Below are positions 20,113-27,908 of a stretch of DNA of 64,000 nt, piece by piece. Position 1 is the first letter of the stretch. Each line of letters starts with the position of its first letter. Below the pieces are notes generated by a model. The model saw nothing but the letters and a program-made list of their open reading frames with translations, was not told the origin of the DNA and searched no databases. The position numbers were made by a program, and so were the translations under genes. Source of the DNA: an uncultured Saprospiraceae bacterium (GTDB lineage Bacteria; Bacteroidota; Bacteroidia; Chitinophagales; Saprospiraceae); the NCBI GenBank assembly GCA_937921775.1, contig CAKZUK010000006.1, positions 21,812 through 85,811 of the forward strand, read 5' to 3'.

Positions 20113-20616
20113 TTAAAAGTTAGGACACCCACCATTATACTTCCGTACTCTCTTTTTTCGCTTTATCTTTCCTTTCAATCGCTTTCGTTTACCTTTCACT
20201 TTAGCACTTGCCAAGCTTCCTTTTCCAGAAATATTTTTTTCTCTTTCTGTTCGTTCTGTTTTAATAGCTACCTGTTCAAAAGGAGGTTCAGGTATTTCAT
20301 TTTCAACTTCTTCCAAATCTATTTCCTTGGATTGTTCAATTTTTTCTAATTCTAATTCTTTCTGAAATTCTTCTACGACTAAAACAAGGCTCATCGTCTC
20401 TTTGGGGAGAGTAATAATTTTCATTCGGGTGATGGTCGTCGTTTGGGATTGCCAAAAAGTAAGCTCCTCCTTGTATTGTGTAAGAGCTGTGAAGAGATCT
20501 TGGTAACTGTTTTGATTCTCAAAACTATTGTCAGTCTCCATGCAGGAGCAATAGTCGTCTTGAGCGTAGCTAAGTAAGGAAAAGAGTAGGAGTGTAAATA
20601 GGAGTTTGACTTTCAT
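20113..20616 (-). CDS. Small secreted protein with very basic C-terminal tail
   Basis: I do not recognise a family. The protein has 167 residues from the ATG at 20616, which begins a signal peptide (MKVKLLFTLLLFSLLSYAQ); a TTG nine codons upstream is less likely. The mature start has two close cysteines (YCSCMETD). The middle is rich in Glu (FQKELELEKIEQSKE, then EEVENEIPEPP). Residues from about 135 on are strongly basic (KGKRKRLKGKIKRKKR), and the chain ends GGCPNF. The opposed acidic and basic halves and the extra cysteines suggest an interaction protein, possibly binding nucleic acid or acidic polysaccharide, but that is a guess. It converges with the thioredoxin gene across 79 bases. Codon use looks ordinary. 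Confidence 0.65.
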   Translation of the reverse strand: MKVKLLFTLLLFSLLSYAQDDYCSCMETDNSFENQNSYQDLFTALTQYKEELTFWQSQTTTITRMKIITLPKETMSLVLVVEEFQKELELEKIEQSKEIDLEEVENEIPEPPFEQVAIKTERTEREKNISGKGSLASAKVKGKRKRLKGKIKRKKRVRKYNGGCPNF

Positions 20617-20861
20617 GCGTTGAGGGTTTTCTTTCAAGGACAAGAAAGCGGCTCTATAGTTGCATTGAAGGATAAACTACTTATGCTTGTTGTATTTTCT
20701 GTATTGGTATGAACTATCCCCTAAGATATTTTTCGCCCTAGTTTAGTAGCTACTAGCTTAGGGACATGATATATAGATACTTGGTAGGTATGTTCTTCTG
20801 AGTGGTTGCCGTATTCAAGTCATAAGCCTAAATAGGAATCGATTTTACCTAAGCAGTCAGA

Positions 20862-21148
20862 TCATCCGTTGGTGATGAGTCCGACGAGGACAGCCGTATC
20901 CACGTCAAGTTCGAGGGAGTTCATATTTACTTCGAAGCTAACATGCTCTGCTTTTGAGCCGAAGCTATTGATGATGTTTTGGCCGATGGCTTGGAAATAA
21001 TCGCGCATATCAATGGCTGCGAGGTTTTCTCCCTGATAAAGTTTTTGGTGAATGAGGGCCATAGAGGCGACCCGGTTTTTACTTTCTCGATTATTTTAAA
21101 TGCTTCTTTTTTTAAAATTAAAAAATGTTTTTCCTTTAGTCGTGCCAT
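20862..21148 (-). pseudogene. Remnant of a HisKA_2-type sensor histidine kinase
   Basis: On the minus strand the reading SKNRVASMALIHQKLYQ, then ENLAAIDMRDYF, then LDVDTAVLVGLITN is the end of a HisKA_2 dimerisation domain and the start of the ATPase domain, as in many two-component kinases of Bacteroidota. The upstream part, LKEKHFLILKKEAFKIIE, fits the same domain but lies in another frame, which implies a frameshift near 21085-21095. The chain stops at 20862 inside the N-box (expected GLITNELVTN), so the ATP-binding half is absent, and the phosphate-accepting His region and any sensor part are missing too. Nothing nearby continues it. I read it as a decayed fragment, not a working gene. 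Confidence 0.75.
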
Positions 21149-21351
21149 TGGATATTAATTTAGGCCGCATCCCTTAACTACTCTGTAACATAAGTTAGTT
21201 AAGAATTTGAATGCATTGTTTTTTAGTGAGGACGATTCCAATATTTAGAATAGCCTAAGCTATTTGAAAAAATTTGGATGAAGTCATCGCTGAAAAAGAA
21301 CATTCAAAAATTAAATAAATTTATGTTACAGAGTATTAACTAGCATTCCCC

Positions 21352-22686
21352 CTAGTAAATTCCAACATAGTTTTGCGGGGTAATCCCCTTCAATTCTTCC
21401 TTCAAAGCAGGTGCAATTTCCAATTCTTCAATAAAGGCATGAATTTCTGTTCGCCCAATATTTGCTTTACCACGAGTAAGGTTTAATAAGGCCTCATATG
21501 GATTCGCATAAGCTTCGCGACGTAAAATATTTTGAATTGCTTCTGCAACAACCATCCAGTTTTTCTCCAAGTCAGCATCTAGTTTATGAGCGTTTAGCGT
21601 AAGCTTACTCATTCCTTTTAGAATAGATTGGATGGCAATCACCGTGTGGCCCATTGGTACACCAATATTTCTTAACACCGTACTATCAGTCAAATCACGT
21701 TGTAGTCGAGAGATTGGAAGTTTGGCAGCTAAGTGAGCAAAAATAGCATTGGCCATTCCAAGGTTACCCTCTGCATTTTCAAAGTCGATGGGGTTGACTT
21801 TATGCGGCATGGCAGAAGATCCAATTTCGCCCTTGATCGTTTTCTGACCAAAATATTCCATTGAAATATAAGTCCAAACATCGCGAGCAAAGTCGATAAG
21901 AATGGTATTGATTCGTTGTATACCTTGGAAGAGCGCAGCAAGATTATCGTAATGAGCTATTTGTGTGGTGTATTGTTGACGTTCTAATCCTAAAAATTCT
22001 TCTACAAAATGGTTTCCAAAGCTTTTCCAGTTAATAGAAGGGTAGGTGACGTAGTGGGCATTGAAGTTACCAGTAGCACCACCAAACTTAGCCATGTATG
22101 GAACCTGTCTTAGCAATTTTAATTGGTTCTCAACGCGTTCTACAAAAACGCGGATCTCTTTACCAAGAGTTGTTGGAGAAGCAGGTTGTCCGTGTGTTCG
22201 TGCCAGCATAGGAATTCCAGACCATTCGTTTGCCATCTCATCCAACTTACCGAGTAGCTCTTTCATCATTGGAAAATAGACTTCTTGCATGGCGTGCATC
22301 GTAAGTAGGGGAGTAGCCGTATTATTGATGTCCTGTGAAGTCAAGCCAAAGTGGATGAATTCTTTGTATTCACTAATTCCGAGGCGGTCGAACTGTTTTT
22401 TCAAAAAATACTCGACTGCTTTTACGTCATGATTGGTCGTTTTTTCAATTTCTTTGATTTCAATCGCGTCTTGCTGATTGAAGTTCTCGAAGATATTATT
22501 GAGTTGGTCGACCTTCTCCTGATCAAATTCCTTAAGTTGAGGAAGTGGATGTTGGGTCAAGGCAATGAAGTACTGAATTTCCACAAAAACGCGATAACGA
22601 ATCAATGCGAATTCAGAAAAATAACCTTGCAATTCTTTTGTCTTGGAATGGTAACGTCCGTCAATCGGAGATATAGCTCGTAGCAT
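21352..22686 (-). CDS. purB: Adenylosuccinate lyase
   Basis: The protein has 444 residues and starts at an ATG. It splits SAICAR to AICAR and adenylosuccinate to AMP, both releasing fumarate, in purine synthesis. The start MLRAISPIDGRY is typical of PurB. The fumarase/aspartase signature GSSAMPHKVNPIDFENAEGN carries the flexible catalytic loop, TTNHDVKAVEYFL and FGLTSQDINNTA hold further active-site residues, and MARTHGQPASPTTLGKE matches the family. Length is as expected. A TACCTTTG box lies about 52 bases upstream. It is a single-gene unit between the kinase remnant and a WG-repeat lipoprotein, with no other purine gene beside it apart from purM 4 kb away. Confidence 0.97.
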   Translation of the reverse strand: MLRAISPIDGRYHSKTKELQGYFSEFALIRYRVFVEIQYFIALTQHPLPQLKEFDQEKVDQLNNIFENFNQQDAIEIKEIEKTTNHDVKAVEYFLKKQFDRLGISEYKEFIHFGLTSQDINNTATPLLTMHAMQEVYFPMMKELLGKLDEMANEWSGIPMLARTHGQPASPTTLGKEIRVFVERVENQLKLLRQVPYMAKFGGATGNFNAHYVTYPSINWKSFGNHFVEEFLGLERQQYTTQIAHYDNLAALFQGIQRINTILIDFARDVWTYISMEYFGQKTIKGEIGSSAMPHKVNPIDFENAEGNLGMANAIFAHLAAKLPISRLQRDLTDSTVLRNIGVPMGHTVIAIQSILKGMSKLTLNAHKLDADLEKNWMVVAEAIQNILRREAYANPYEALLNLTRGKANIGRTEIHAFIEELEIAPALKEELKGITPQNYVGIY

Positions 22687-22737
22687 GTTTTTTTATTTGA
22701 AGGCTGAAGAAGTGATTTTCAAAGTCTAGATTCGCCG

Positions 22738-22745
22738 CAAAGGTA
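22738..22745 (-). promoter_or_regulatory. purB promoter, -7 box
   Basis: The minus strand reads TACCTTTG, matching TAnnTTTG, about 52 bases before the purB ATG. A T-rich stretch lies at the -33 distance but without an exact TTTG. Confidence 0.5.
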
Positions 22746-22869
22746 AAAAAAGAATCTGGTAAAATTCCACAGCCCTAAGATGATTTAGGTCTATCTGGCT
22801 GGACAGGCTTTTCTGGTCAGACAAACAGGTACATCGCGAAGTAAGCGATTACTGAGTCGAATGGTTAGT

Positions 22870-24036
22870 TTAAGATCCAGGTACCTGCACCCTCGCCAAT
22901 CCTTCAGAAAAATCCTTTACATCCAAATATTTTGCTTCGAGAATGAGATCACCTTCTTTATTGATAAATCCGATTCCTTCCCGATAGGCAACTCTTGCAA
23001 AGCCTTCATTGAAATCCCAAATCAAGCCAAAAATTGGATCGGTAATTTCTACACCTGTTGTATCAATATAACCCCAGAGTTCACCATTTTGATAACCCGC
23101 CAAGCCGTCCGAAAAATTATAAATCAAATTGTATTTAAACGGACCAAGTGGCTTTCCATCCTTTCGGATAAAACCAGATTTGCCTAAGATAGTCGCACCC
23201 CAAAAACCAGAACCAGCATACCAAAGCGCGTCGTACTTTTCAGCCATAGAAAACACAGCTTTCTTATCAATCAGTCCAAAAGATTCTTTTTCCTTTGCAA
23301 CGGCGAAACCCTCATGAAAGTCCTTTGCACTCAAATATTTTGTAGGAATGACTAGCTCACCTTTTCTATTGACAAAGCCAAACTTTCCATTCAAACGGAC
23401 CCTTGCTAAGTTTTCGTTGAAACTATAAACCGCATCGTATTTAGCTTCCACAATGTATTGGCCTTTTGAATCAATGAGCCCGTATTTGCCATTCATTTTT
23501 ATTTTGGCAGTACCATTTTCAAAACCGTAAGCTTCATTAAATTGAATTGGGATCACTAGAGAGCCTTCTTTGTTGATGTAGCCTTGAAGTCCATCTTTTT
23601 GAACAACTGCTAGACCTTCTGAAAATTCCTTGGCATCTTCATACTGTGGTTCAATTGATGTAGCACCATTCGTACTGACATAGCCCATTTTATTGTCATA
23701 GGTCAGTACTCGCCCCAAGCCATCACTAAATGACCAAGCTGCTTTATAAACTGGTTTAATAATCAATTTTCCTTTTTTATCGATATAACCCCATTTTCCT
23801 TTTTTACGAACTACGGCCAGCCCATCTGAAAAATTTCGGGAATCGTCATATTCAGCCTTGATCACTACTCGGCCTCCTTTATTAATATAGCCCCATTTAT
23901 AGGCTGTTTCTTTGTAATCATCTTCTTCAGGAGGTAGCTCAACTGGGGCATCACTATTGGTGTTCGAACTGTCTGATTTACAGCTAGATAAAGCGCATAA
24001 GGTAAAAAGAACCAATACAAGAATTCTAAGGATCAT
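22870..24036 (-). CDS. WG-repeat lipoprotein
   Basis: The protein has 388 residues starting at an ATG. It has a lipoprotein signal with lipobox LSSC (Cys19), followed by a Ser/Asn/Asp and Glu linker. The rest is about ten WG/KWG-type repeats of roughly 34 residues, with units such as KWGYINKGG, KGKWGYIDKKG, NGKYGLIDSKG and LWGYIDTTG, each followed by a YDDARNFSDGLAVV-like segment. WG repeats form beta-rich solenoid- or propeller-like structures found in many Bacteroidota surface and cytoplasmic proteins. The function is generally unknown, and binding of proteins or glycans is assumed. It is probably anchored in the outer membrane. It shows no operon link, and its upstream region on the minus strand has only a weak TATCTTGT box. 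Confidence 0.88.
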   Translation of the reverse strand: MILRILVLVLFTLCALSSCKSDSSNTNSDAPVELPPEEDDYKETAYKWGYINKGGRVVIKAEYDDSRNFSDGLAVVRKKGKWGYIDKKGKLIIKPVYKAAWSFSDGLGRVLTYDNKMGYVSTNGATSIEPQYEDAKEFSEGLAVVQKDGLQGYINKEGSLVIPIQFNEAYGFENGTAKIKMNGKYGLIDSKGQYIVEAKYDAVYSFNENLARVRLNGKFGFVNRKGELVIPTKYLSAKDFHEGFAVAKEKESFGLIDKKAVFSMAEKYDALWYAGSGFWGATILGKSGFIRKDGKPLGPFKYNLIYNFSDGLAGYQNGELWGYIDTTGVEITDPIFGLIWDFNEGFARVAYREGIGFINKEGDLILEAKYLDVKDFSEGLARVQVPGS

Positions 24037-24247
24037 AGTTTAAGTTTAGGAAGGTTGTGTTAACTTTATTTTTTGTTTGGACAAGATACAGCTTTCAGCT
24101 AAATAACTTAAAACAAGCTTAGAAATTTGAAGCAACTAAAACAAAGTTTGGTACACCTACGTTGTAAAGCTGGTTTTGACAAAATGTATTGTATTTGTAC
24201 AAATAAGCTGTATTTTTAACCATCAACAACATTTAGTGAATAACAAC

Positions 24248-24790
24248 ATGAAATTATATCCTACAATTCTACTTTTACTACTAAGCTTTGTTCTTGCTGC
24301 TCAAGAAAAAGAACCCTGGAAAGAATTCATTTCTGTGGACGGAAAATTCCGAATACTGGCGCCAGGGGAGATGTCAGAAAAAGTAAATGAAATTGAAACT
24401 GAAATTGGAGATTTTAACTACTTTAGTTATATCTATCAGGATTCTGAAGATGATGCTGAAAATTTGGTCTATAAAGTTAGTTACGTTGACTACCCTGAGC
24501 ATACCATTCATTCGGATTCTATAGAATTTGTTGAAGAGTTTTTTCATAGTACTATTGAAACTTCGATTCAAAGTGTGCATGGTAACTTAAGATATGCAGA
24601 TGAGATTCATTTGTTAAATTATCCCGGACGGATTTGGAGGGTGGACTATAACAAAGGGCAGGCAACAATAAAGACAAAAGCTTTCATGGTAGGTCGTCGT
24701 TTCTATCAAATACAAGTCATCGGTCGCCGTGCCAAAAGTTTGAATCGGGTACAAGATTTATTTTTCGATTCATTCTATCTCATAGAATAG
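24248..24790 (+). CDS. Secreted protein of unknown function
   Basis: The protein has 180 residues. The ATG at 24248 starts a signal peptide (MKLYPTILLLLLSFVLAAQ); an upstream TTG at 24176 would put 24 residues ahead of it. The mature part begins PWKEFISVDGKFRILAPGEM, followed by alternating acidic segments and beta-strands (FSYIYQDSEDD, LVYKVSYVDYPEH) and ends with VGRRFYQIQVIGRR and FDSFYLIE. Strand patterns of this kind (a surface strand, then PG-x-M, then a later VGxRxYQI) recall the PsbP/Mog1-like fold seen in some exported bacterial proteins, but that is a weak inference. No catalytic motif or cysteine pair is visible. It stands alone between the WG lipoprotein and the macrodomain gene. 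Confidence 0.7.
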   Translation: MKLYPTILLLLLSFVLAAQEKEPWKEFISVDGKFRILAPGEMSEKVNEIETEIGDFNYFSYIYQDSEDDAENLVYKVSYVDYPEHTIHSDSIEFVEEFFHSTIETSIQSVHGNLRYADEIHLLNYPGRIWRVDYNKGQATIKTKAFMVGRRFYQIQVIGRRAKSLNRVQDLFFDSFYLIE

Positions 24791-24903
24791 AAATCGGAGT
24801 GGTAATTGTAGTGGTAATCGCAGTATTTTGCTGTAACATCAAATAAAGATCGGGTACAGCACAAAGCAATGATTGATACATTGAAATAACTTTAATCAAT
24901 CAA

Positions 24904-24949
24904 TTCTCTAAGAGGAAATCACATAAATAATTTAGGGTGCTGCCCTATT
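24904..24949 (+). promoter_or_regulatory. Two-hairpin leader motif upstream of the macrodomain gene
   Basis: A small hairpin (TTCTC, TAA, GAGGA; 24904-24916) is followed after 16 bases by TAGGGTGCTGCCCTATT (24933-24949), which forms TAGGG/CCCTA. The start codon lies 7 bases further on. The same order occurs ahead of the SCP2 gene at 60257-60301. Confidence 0.5.
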
Positions 24950-24956
24950 AAAAAAA

Positions 24957-25487
24957 ATGAATACCAACTTAAAAGTAATACAAGGAGATATCACTCAAAT
25001 AAAAGTTGATGCAATAGTCAATGCAGCCAATACCTCTTTGCTTGGAGGTGGTGGAGTTGATGGGGCTATACACCGTGCAGGAGGCCCTGCTATTTTAGAG
25101 GAATGTCGTAATGTCAGAGCGAGCCAAGGAGGTTGTGAAACCGGAGAAGCAGTAATTACGACTGCCGGCAATTTGCCTTCTATTTACGTCATACACACCG
25201 TTGGTCCTGTTTGGCGAGATACTGTACCATTGGAGATGGACCGTCTTTTAAGAAACTGTTATTCTAATAGTTTAGCTATTGCTAAAAGCGAAAAACTCAA
25301 ACATATAGCCTTTCCCAATATCAGTACCGGAGTATATCATTTCCCCAAGGCAAGGGCTGCAAGAGTTGCGATTGCTGCAGTTCGTGAATTCTTGAAAACA
25401 CCTTCTGAAATAGAAGAAGTGATTTTTGTTTGTTTTGACAAAGAGAATTATGACCTTTACGTTGAACAATTAAATCAGGACTCGTAG
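24957..25487 (+). CDS. Macrodomain O-acetyl-ADP-ribose deacetylase family protein
   Basis: The protein has 176 residues and is a single macrodomain of the MacroD/YmdB class, which removes ADP-ribose-linked groups, for example O-acetyl-ADP-ribose. The ATG at 24957 gives [20 protein letters not shown]; the ADP-ribose-binding loop follows as [16 protein letters not shown], with VIHTVGPVW and [12 protein letters not shown] as second and third loops. These residues match active members. The cytoplasm is the likely location. It is preceded by the two-hairpin leader and followed after 52 bases by coaD, so the two may share a transcript. That link is only positional. Confidence 0.92.
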   Translation: MNTNLKVIQGDITQIKVDAIVNAANTSLLGGGGVDGAIHRAGGPAILEECRNVRASQGGCETGEAVITTAGNLPSIYVIHTVGPVWRDTVPLEMDRLLRNCYSNSLAIAKSEKLKHIAFPNISTGVYHFPKARAARVAIAAVREFLKTPSEIEEVIFVCFDKENYDLYVEQLNQDS

Positions 25488-25539
25488 AACCTTAGACTAA
25501 AAGTCATGAAACGAGACTCATTTGCAAAACAATCGAATC

Positions 25540-25995
25540 ATGAAAATTGCAGTATTCCCTGGATCGTTCGATCCAATCACAGTAGGCCATGTTGATCTAG
25601 TAAAAAGAGCCATTCCACTATTTGACAAAATCATTGTGGCCGTAGGTATTAATTCCCAGAAGAAATATTTATTTGATTTAGACCAACGTCTTGAGTGGTT
25701 GAATGCAGTATTTGCAGACAATCCATCTGTGGAAGTGGCTGCATTTGAAGGATTAACTGCTCATTATTGCAAAGAGCTTGGAGCCAATTATTTACTTCGT
25801 GGCCTTCGGAACGCTTCAGATTTCGATTACGAGAAAACTATATCACAGCTTAATGCAATCGTAGGTGATGGCCTTGAAACAATCTTCCTAATCAGTAAAC
25901 CTGAATTTTCTCATATCTCCTCTACCATTGTTCGGGAGATAATTAGAGGAAAAGGGGATGCTTCTTCCTTCTTACCGGAAGAGGTGAAGGTTTAG
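25540..25995 (+). CDS. coaD: Phosphopantetheine adenylyltransferase
   Basis: The protein has 151 residues. The ATG at 25540 gives MKIAVFPGSFDPITVGHVDL, the usual family start; an in-frame TTG at 25522 would add six residues. It transfers AMP from ATP to 4'-phosphopantetheine, making dephospho-CoA, the fourth step of coenzyme A synthesis. The nucleotidyltransferase (T/H)xGH motif is TVGH, LLRGLRNASDFDYE binds the substrate, and ISSTIVREII is the second ATP-binding motif. Length is slightly under the usual 155-165 residues. It follows the macrodomain gene at 52 bases. No clear hairpin terminator was found before pruA. Confidence 0.96.
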   Translation: MKIAVFPGSFDPITVGHVDLVKRAIPLFDKIIVAVGINSQKKYLFDLDQRLEWLNAVFADNPSVEVAAFEGLTAHYCKELGANYLLRGLRNASDFDYEKTISQLNAIVGDGLETIFLISKPEFSHISSTIVREIIRGKGDASSFLPEEVKV

Positions 25996-26043
25996 GAATC
26001 CTTCTTTTCTAGCTATTCTCTTTTTTATGACCCCCTAATACAC

Positions 26044-26051
26044 TACTTTTG
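26044..26051 (+). promoter_or_regulatory. pruA promoter, -7 box
   Basis: TACTTTTG followed by CCCCG matches TAnnTTTG, 43 bases before the pruA ATG. A run of T at 26021-26026 lies near the expected -33 position. Confidence 0.5.
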
Positions 26052-26094
26052 CCCCGTAGAAATCGACCATTTAATTTACCTAAGAAAATATAAT

Positions 26095-27726
26095 ATGTCA
26101 AACGCAATTTACGAAGTTCCAATAGCTGTCAACGAGCCAGTTTTAAACTATGCTCCTGGTTCAATTGAACGCGAAGAGCTAAAGATGGCCTACGCTGCCA
26201 TGAAGTCTCGCGAAGTAGAAATTCCAATGTACATTGGTGGTAAAGAAGTGAAAACCAAAACAAAGATAGCTATGCGACCTCCGCATGATATCAAACATAA
26301 ATTGGGTCATTTTTATAAAGGTACCGCGAAGCATGTTGAACAAGCAATCAAAGCAGCATTGGCAGCTAAGCCAGCTTGGGAAAATATGCCTTGGCAAGAA
26401 CGTGTAGCTATCTTCCTAAAAGCAGCTGACTTACTTGCTGGACCATATCGTGCAAAGATGAATGCAGCAACTATGTTGGCGCAATCTAAAAATGCATACC
26501 AAGCAGAAATTGATGCAGTGGCAGAATTCTGTGACTTCCTCCGTTTCAATGCACAGTTCATGACGCAAATCTATTCAGAGCAACCTGAATCAGTACACGG
26601 CATATGGAATCGTATGGAACACCGTCCTTTGGAAGGTTTCGTCTTTGCAATTACACCATTTAACTTTACTTCTATTGCAGGTAACCTTTGCGCTGCTCCA
26701 GCATTGATGGGCAACACGGTAGTTTGGAAGCCAGCTGAAACTCAGATTTATTCTGCGGCGGTAATTATGGAAATATTTGAAGCAGCTGGTTTGCCAGCAG
26801 GCGTTATTAATATCGTTTATGTAGATGGACCAGCAGCAGGTGATGTAGTATTCAAGCATCCTGACTTTGCTGGTTTGCACTTTACAGGTTCTACAGGTGT
26901 GTTCCGCAAGTTGTGGTCTACCATTGGAAACAATATTGCGAAGTACAAAACATACCCACGAATAGTAGGAGAGACTGGTGGAAAAGATTTTGTTATTGCA
27001 CATTCATCAGCTAATGCAAAAGAAGTAGCTACTGCACTAATAAGAGGTGCTTTCGAATTCCAAGGTCAAAAATGTTCCGCAGCTTCTAGAGCTTACATTC
27101 CAAAAAACATTTGGAAGAAAGTTAAGAAATATATGTTGGACGATTTGGAGACGATCAAAATGGGCTCTCCTGAAGATTTTGGCAACTTCGTAAATGCAGT
27201 TATTGATGAACGAGCTTATGATAACATTACTAGTTATATCGCTGCTGCGAAAAAATCTAAGAAAGTAGAAATCATTGCAGGTGGTGGCTATAGCAAAAAA
27301 GTTGGATACTTCATCGAACCTACTGTTATCGTTGCAGATGATCCAAAGTACACCACTATGTGTGAAGAAATTTTTGGACCGGTACTTACCATCCACGTTT
27401 ATGACACACGTAAATACAGTGAGATGTTGGATATCCTTGACCAAACGTCTCCTTATGCATTGACTGGAGCTGTATTCTCAACGGATCGTGCTGCTATTGA
27501 TTTGGCAACGAACAAATTGCGTCACTCTGCAGGTAACTTCTATATCAATGATAAGCCAACTGGAGCAGTAGTAGGTCAGCAGCCATTCGGTGGTGGACGT
27601 GCTTCTGGTACAAACGATAAAGCAGGTTCTATCCTTAACTTGTTGCGTTGGGTTTCACCACGTACGATTAAGGAAACTTTAGTTCCCGCTACGGACTACC
27701 GTTACCCATTTTTGGGAGAAGATTAA
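26095..27726 (+). CDS. pruA: L-glutamate gamma-semialdehyde dehydrogenase (delta-1-pyrroline-5-carboxylate dehydrogenase)
   Basis: The protein has 543 residues starting at an ATG. It oxidises glutamate semialdehyde to glutamate with NAD, the last step of proline breakdown. This is the single-function form; the proline dehydrogenase (PutA) part is absent, as in other Bacteroidota. Motifs: the NAD-binding FTGSTGVFRKLW block, VGETGGKDFV with the general base Glu, and FQGQKCSAASRAY with the catalytic Cys327. The end carries NFYINDKPTGAVVGQQPFGG, typical of P5C dehydrogenases. The length agrees with the family. A promoter box and a downstream hairpin mark it as a single-gene unit. No prodH gene is visible in the window. 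Confidence 0.97.
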   Translation: MSNAIYEVPIAVNEPVLNYAPGSIEREELKMAYAAMKSREVEIPMYIGGKEVKTKTKIAMRPPHDIKHKLGHFYKGTAKHVEQAIKAALAAKPAWENMPWQERVAIFLKAADLLAGPYRAKMNAATMLAQSKNAYQAEIDAVAEFCDFLRFNAQFMTQIYSEQPESVHGIWNRMEHRPLEGFVFAITPFNFTSIAGNLCAAPALMGNTVVWKPAETQIYSAAVIMEIFEAAGLPAGVINIVYVDGPAAGDVVFKHPDFAGLHFTGSTGVFRKLWSTIGNNIAKYKTYPRIVGETGGKDFVIAHSSANAKEVATALIRGAFEFQGQKCSAASRAYIPKNIWKKVKKYMLDDLETIKMGSPEDFGNFVNAVIDERAYDNITSYIAAAKKSKKVEIIAGGGYSKKVGYFIEPTVIVADDPKYTTMCEEIFGPVLTIHVYDTRKYSEMLDILDQTSPYALTGAVFSTDRAAIDLATNKLRHSAGNFYINDKPTGAVVGQQPFGGGRASGTNDKAGSILNLLRWVSPRTIKETLVPATDYRYPFLGED

Positions 27727-27817
27727 AATAAATTGATCTGGAGTAGGGGATGCTTGTATTTATCTTGTCTTAGAAGACTAATACAATACCCCGAGCCAGA
27801 TGATTGTGATTAGTATG

Positions 27818-27850
27818 AAAAGCCGGAGATGTAAAACCTTCGGCTTTTTA
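27818..27850 (+). terminator. pruA terminator
   Basis: An 11-bp stem with one G-T pair (27818-27828 with 27838-27848) and a 9-base loop ends in CTTTTTAT, about 90 bases after pruA. Confidence 0.75.
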
Positions 27851-27908
27851 TATGACACACTACTTATTATTACTTACGTGAACTTTAAAGCGAACCAATC
27901 AAATAAAC

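Noticed and set aside
20011..20349. Plus-strand open frame over the small basic protein gene
   Set aside because: It is the antisense of the Lys/Arg- and Glu-rich gene, giving a Phe/Ser-rich artefact. The minus-strand frame has a signal peptide.
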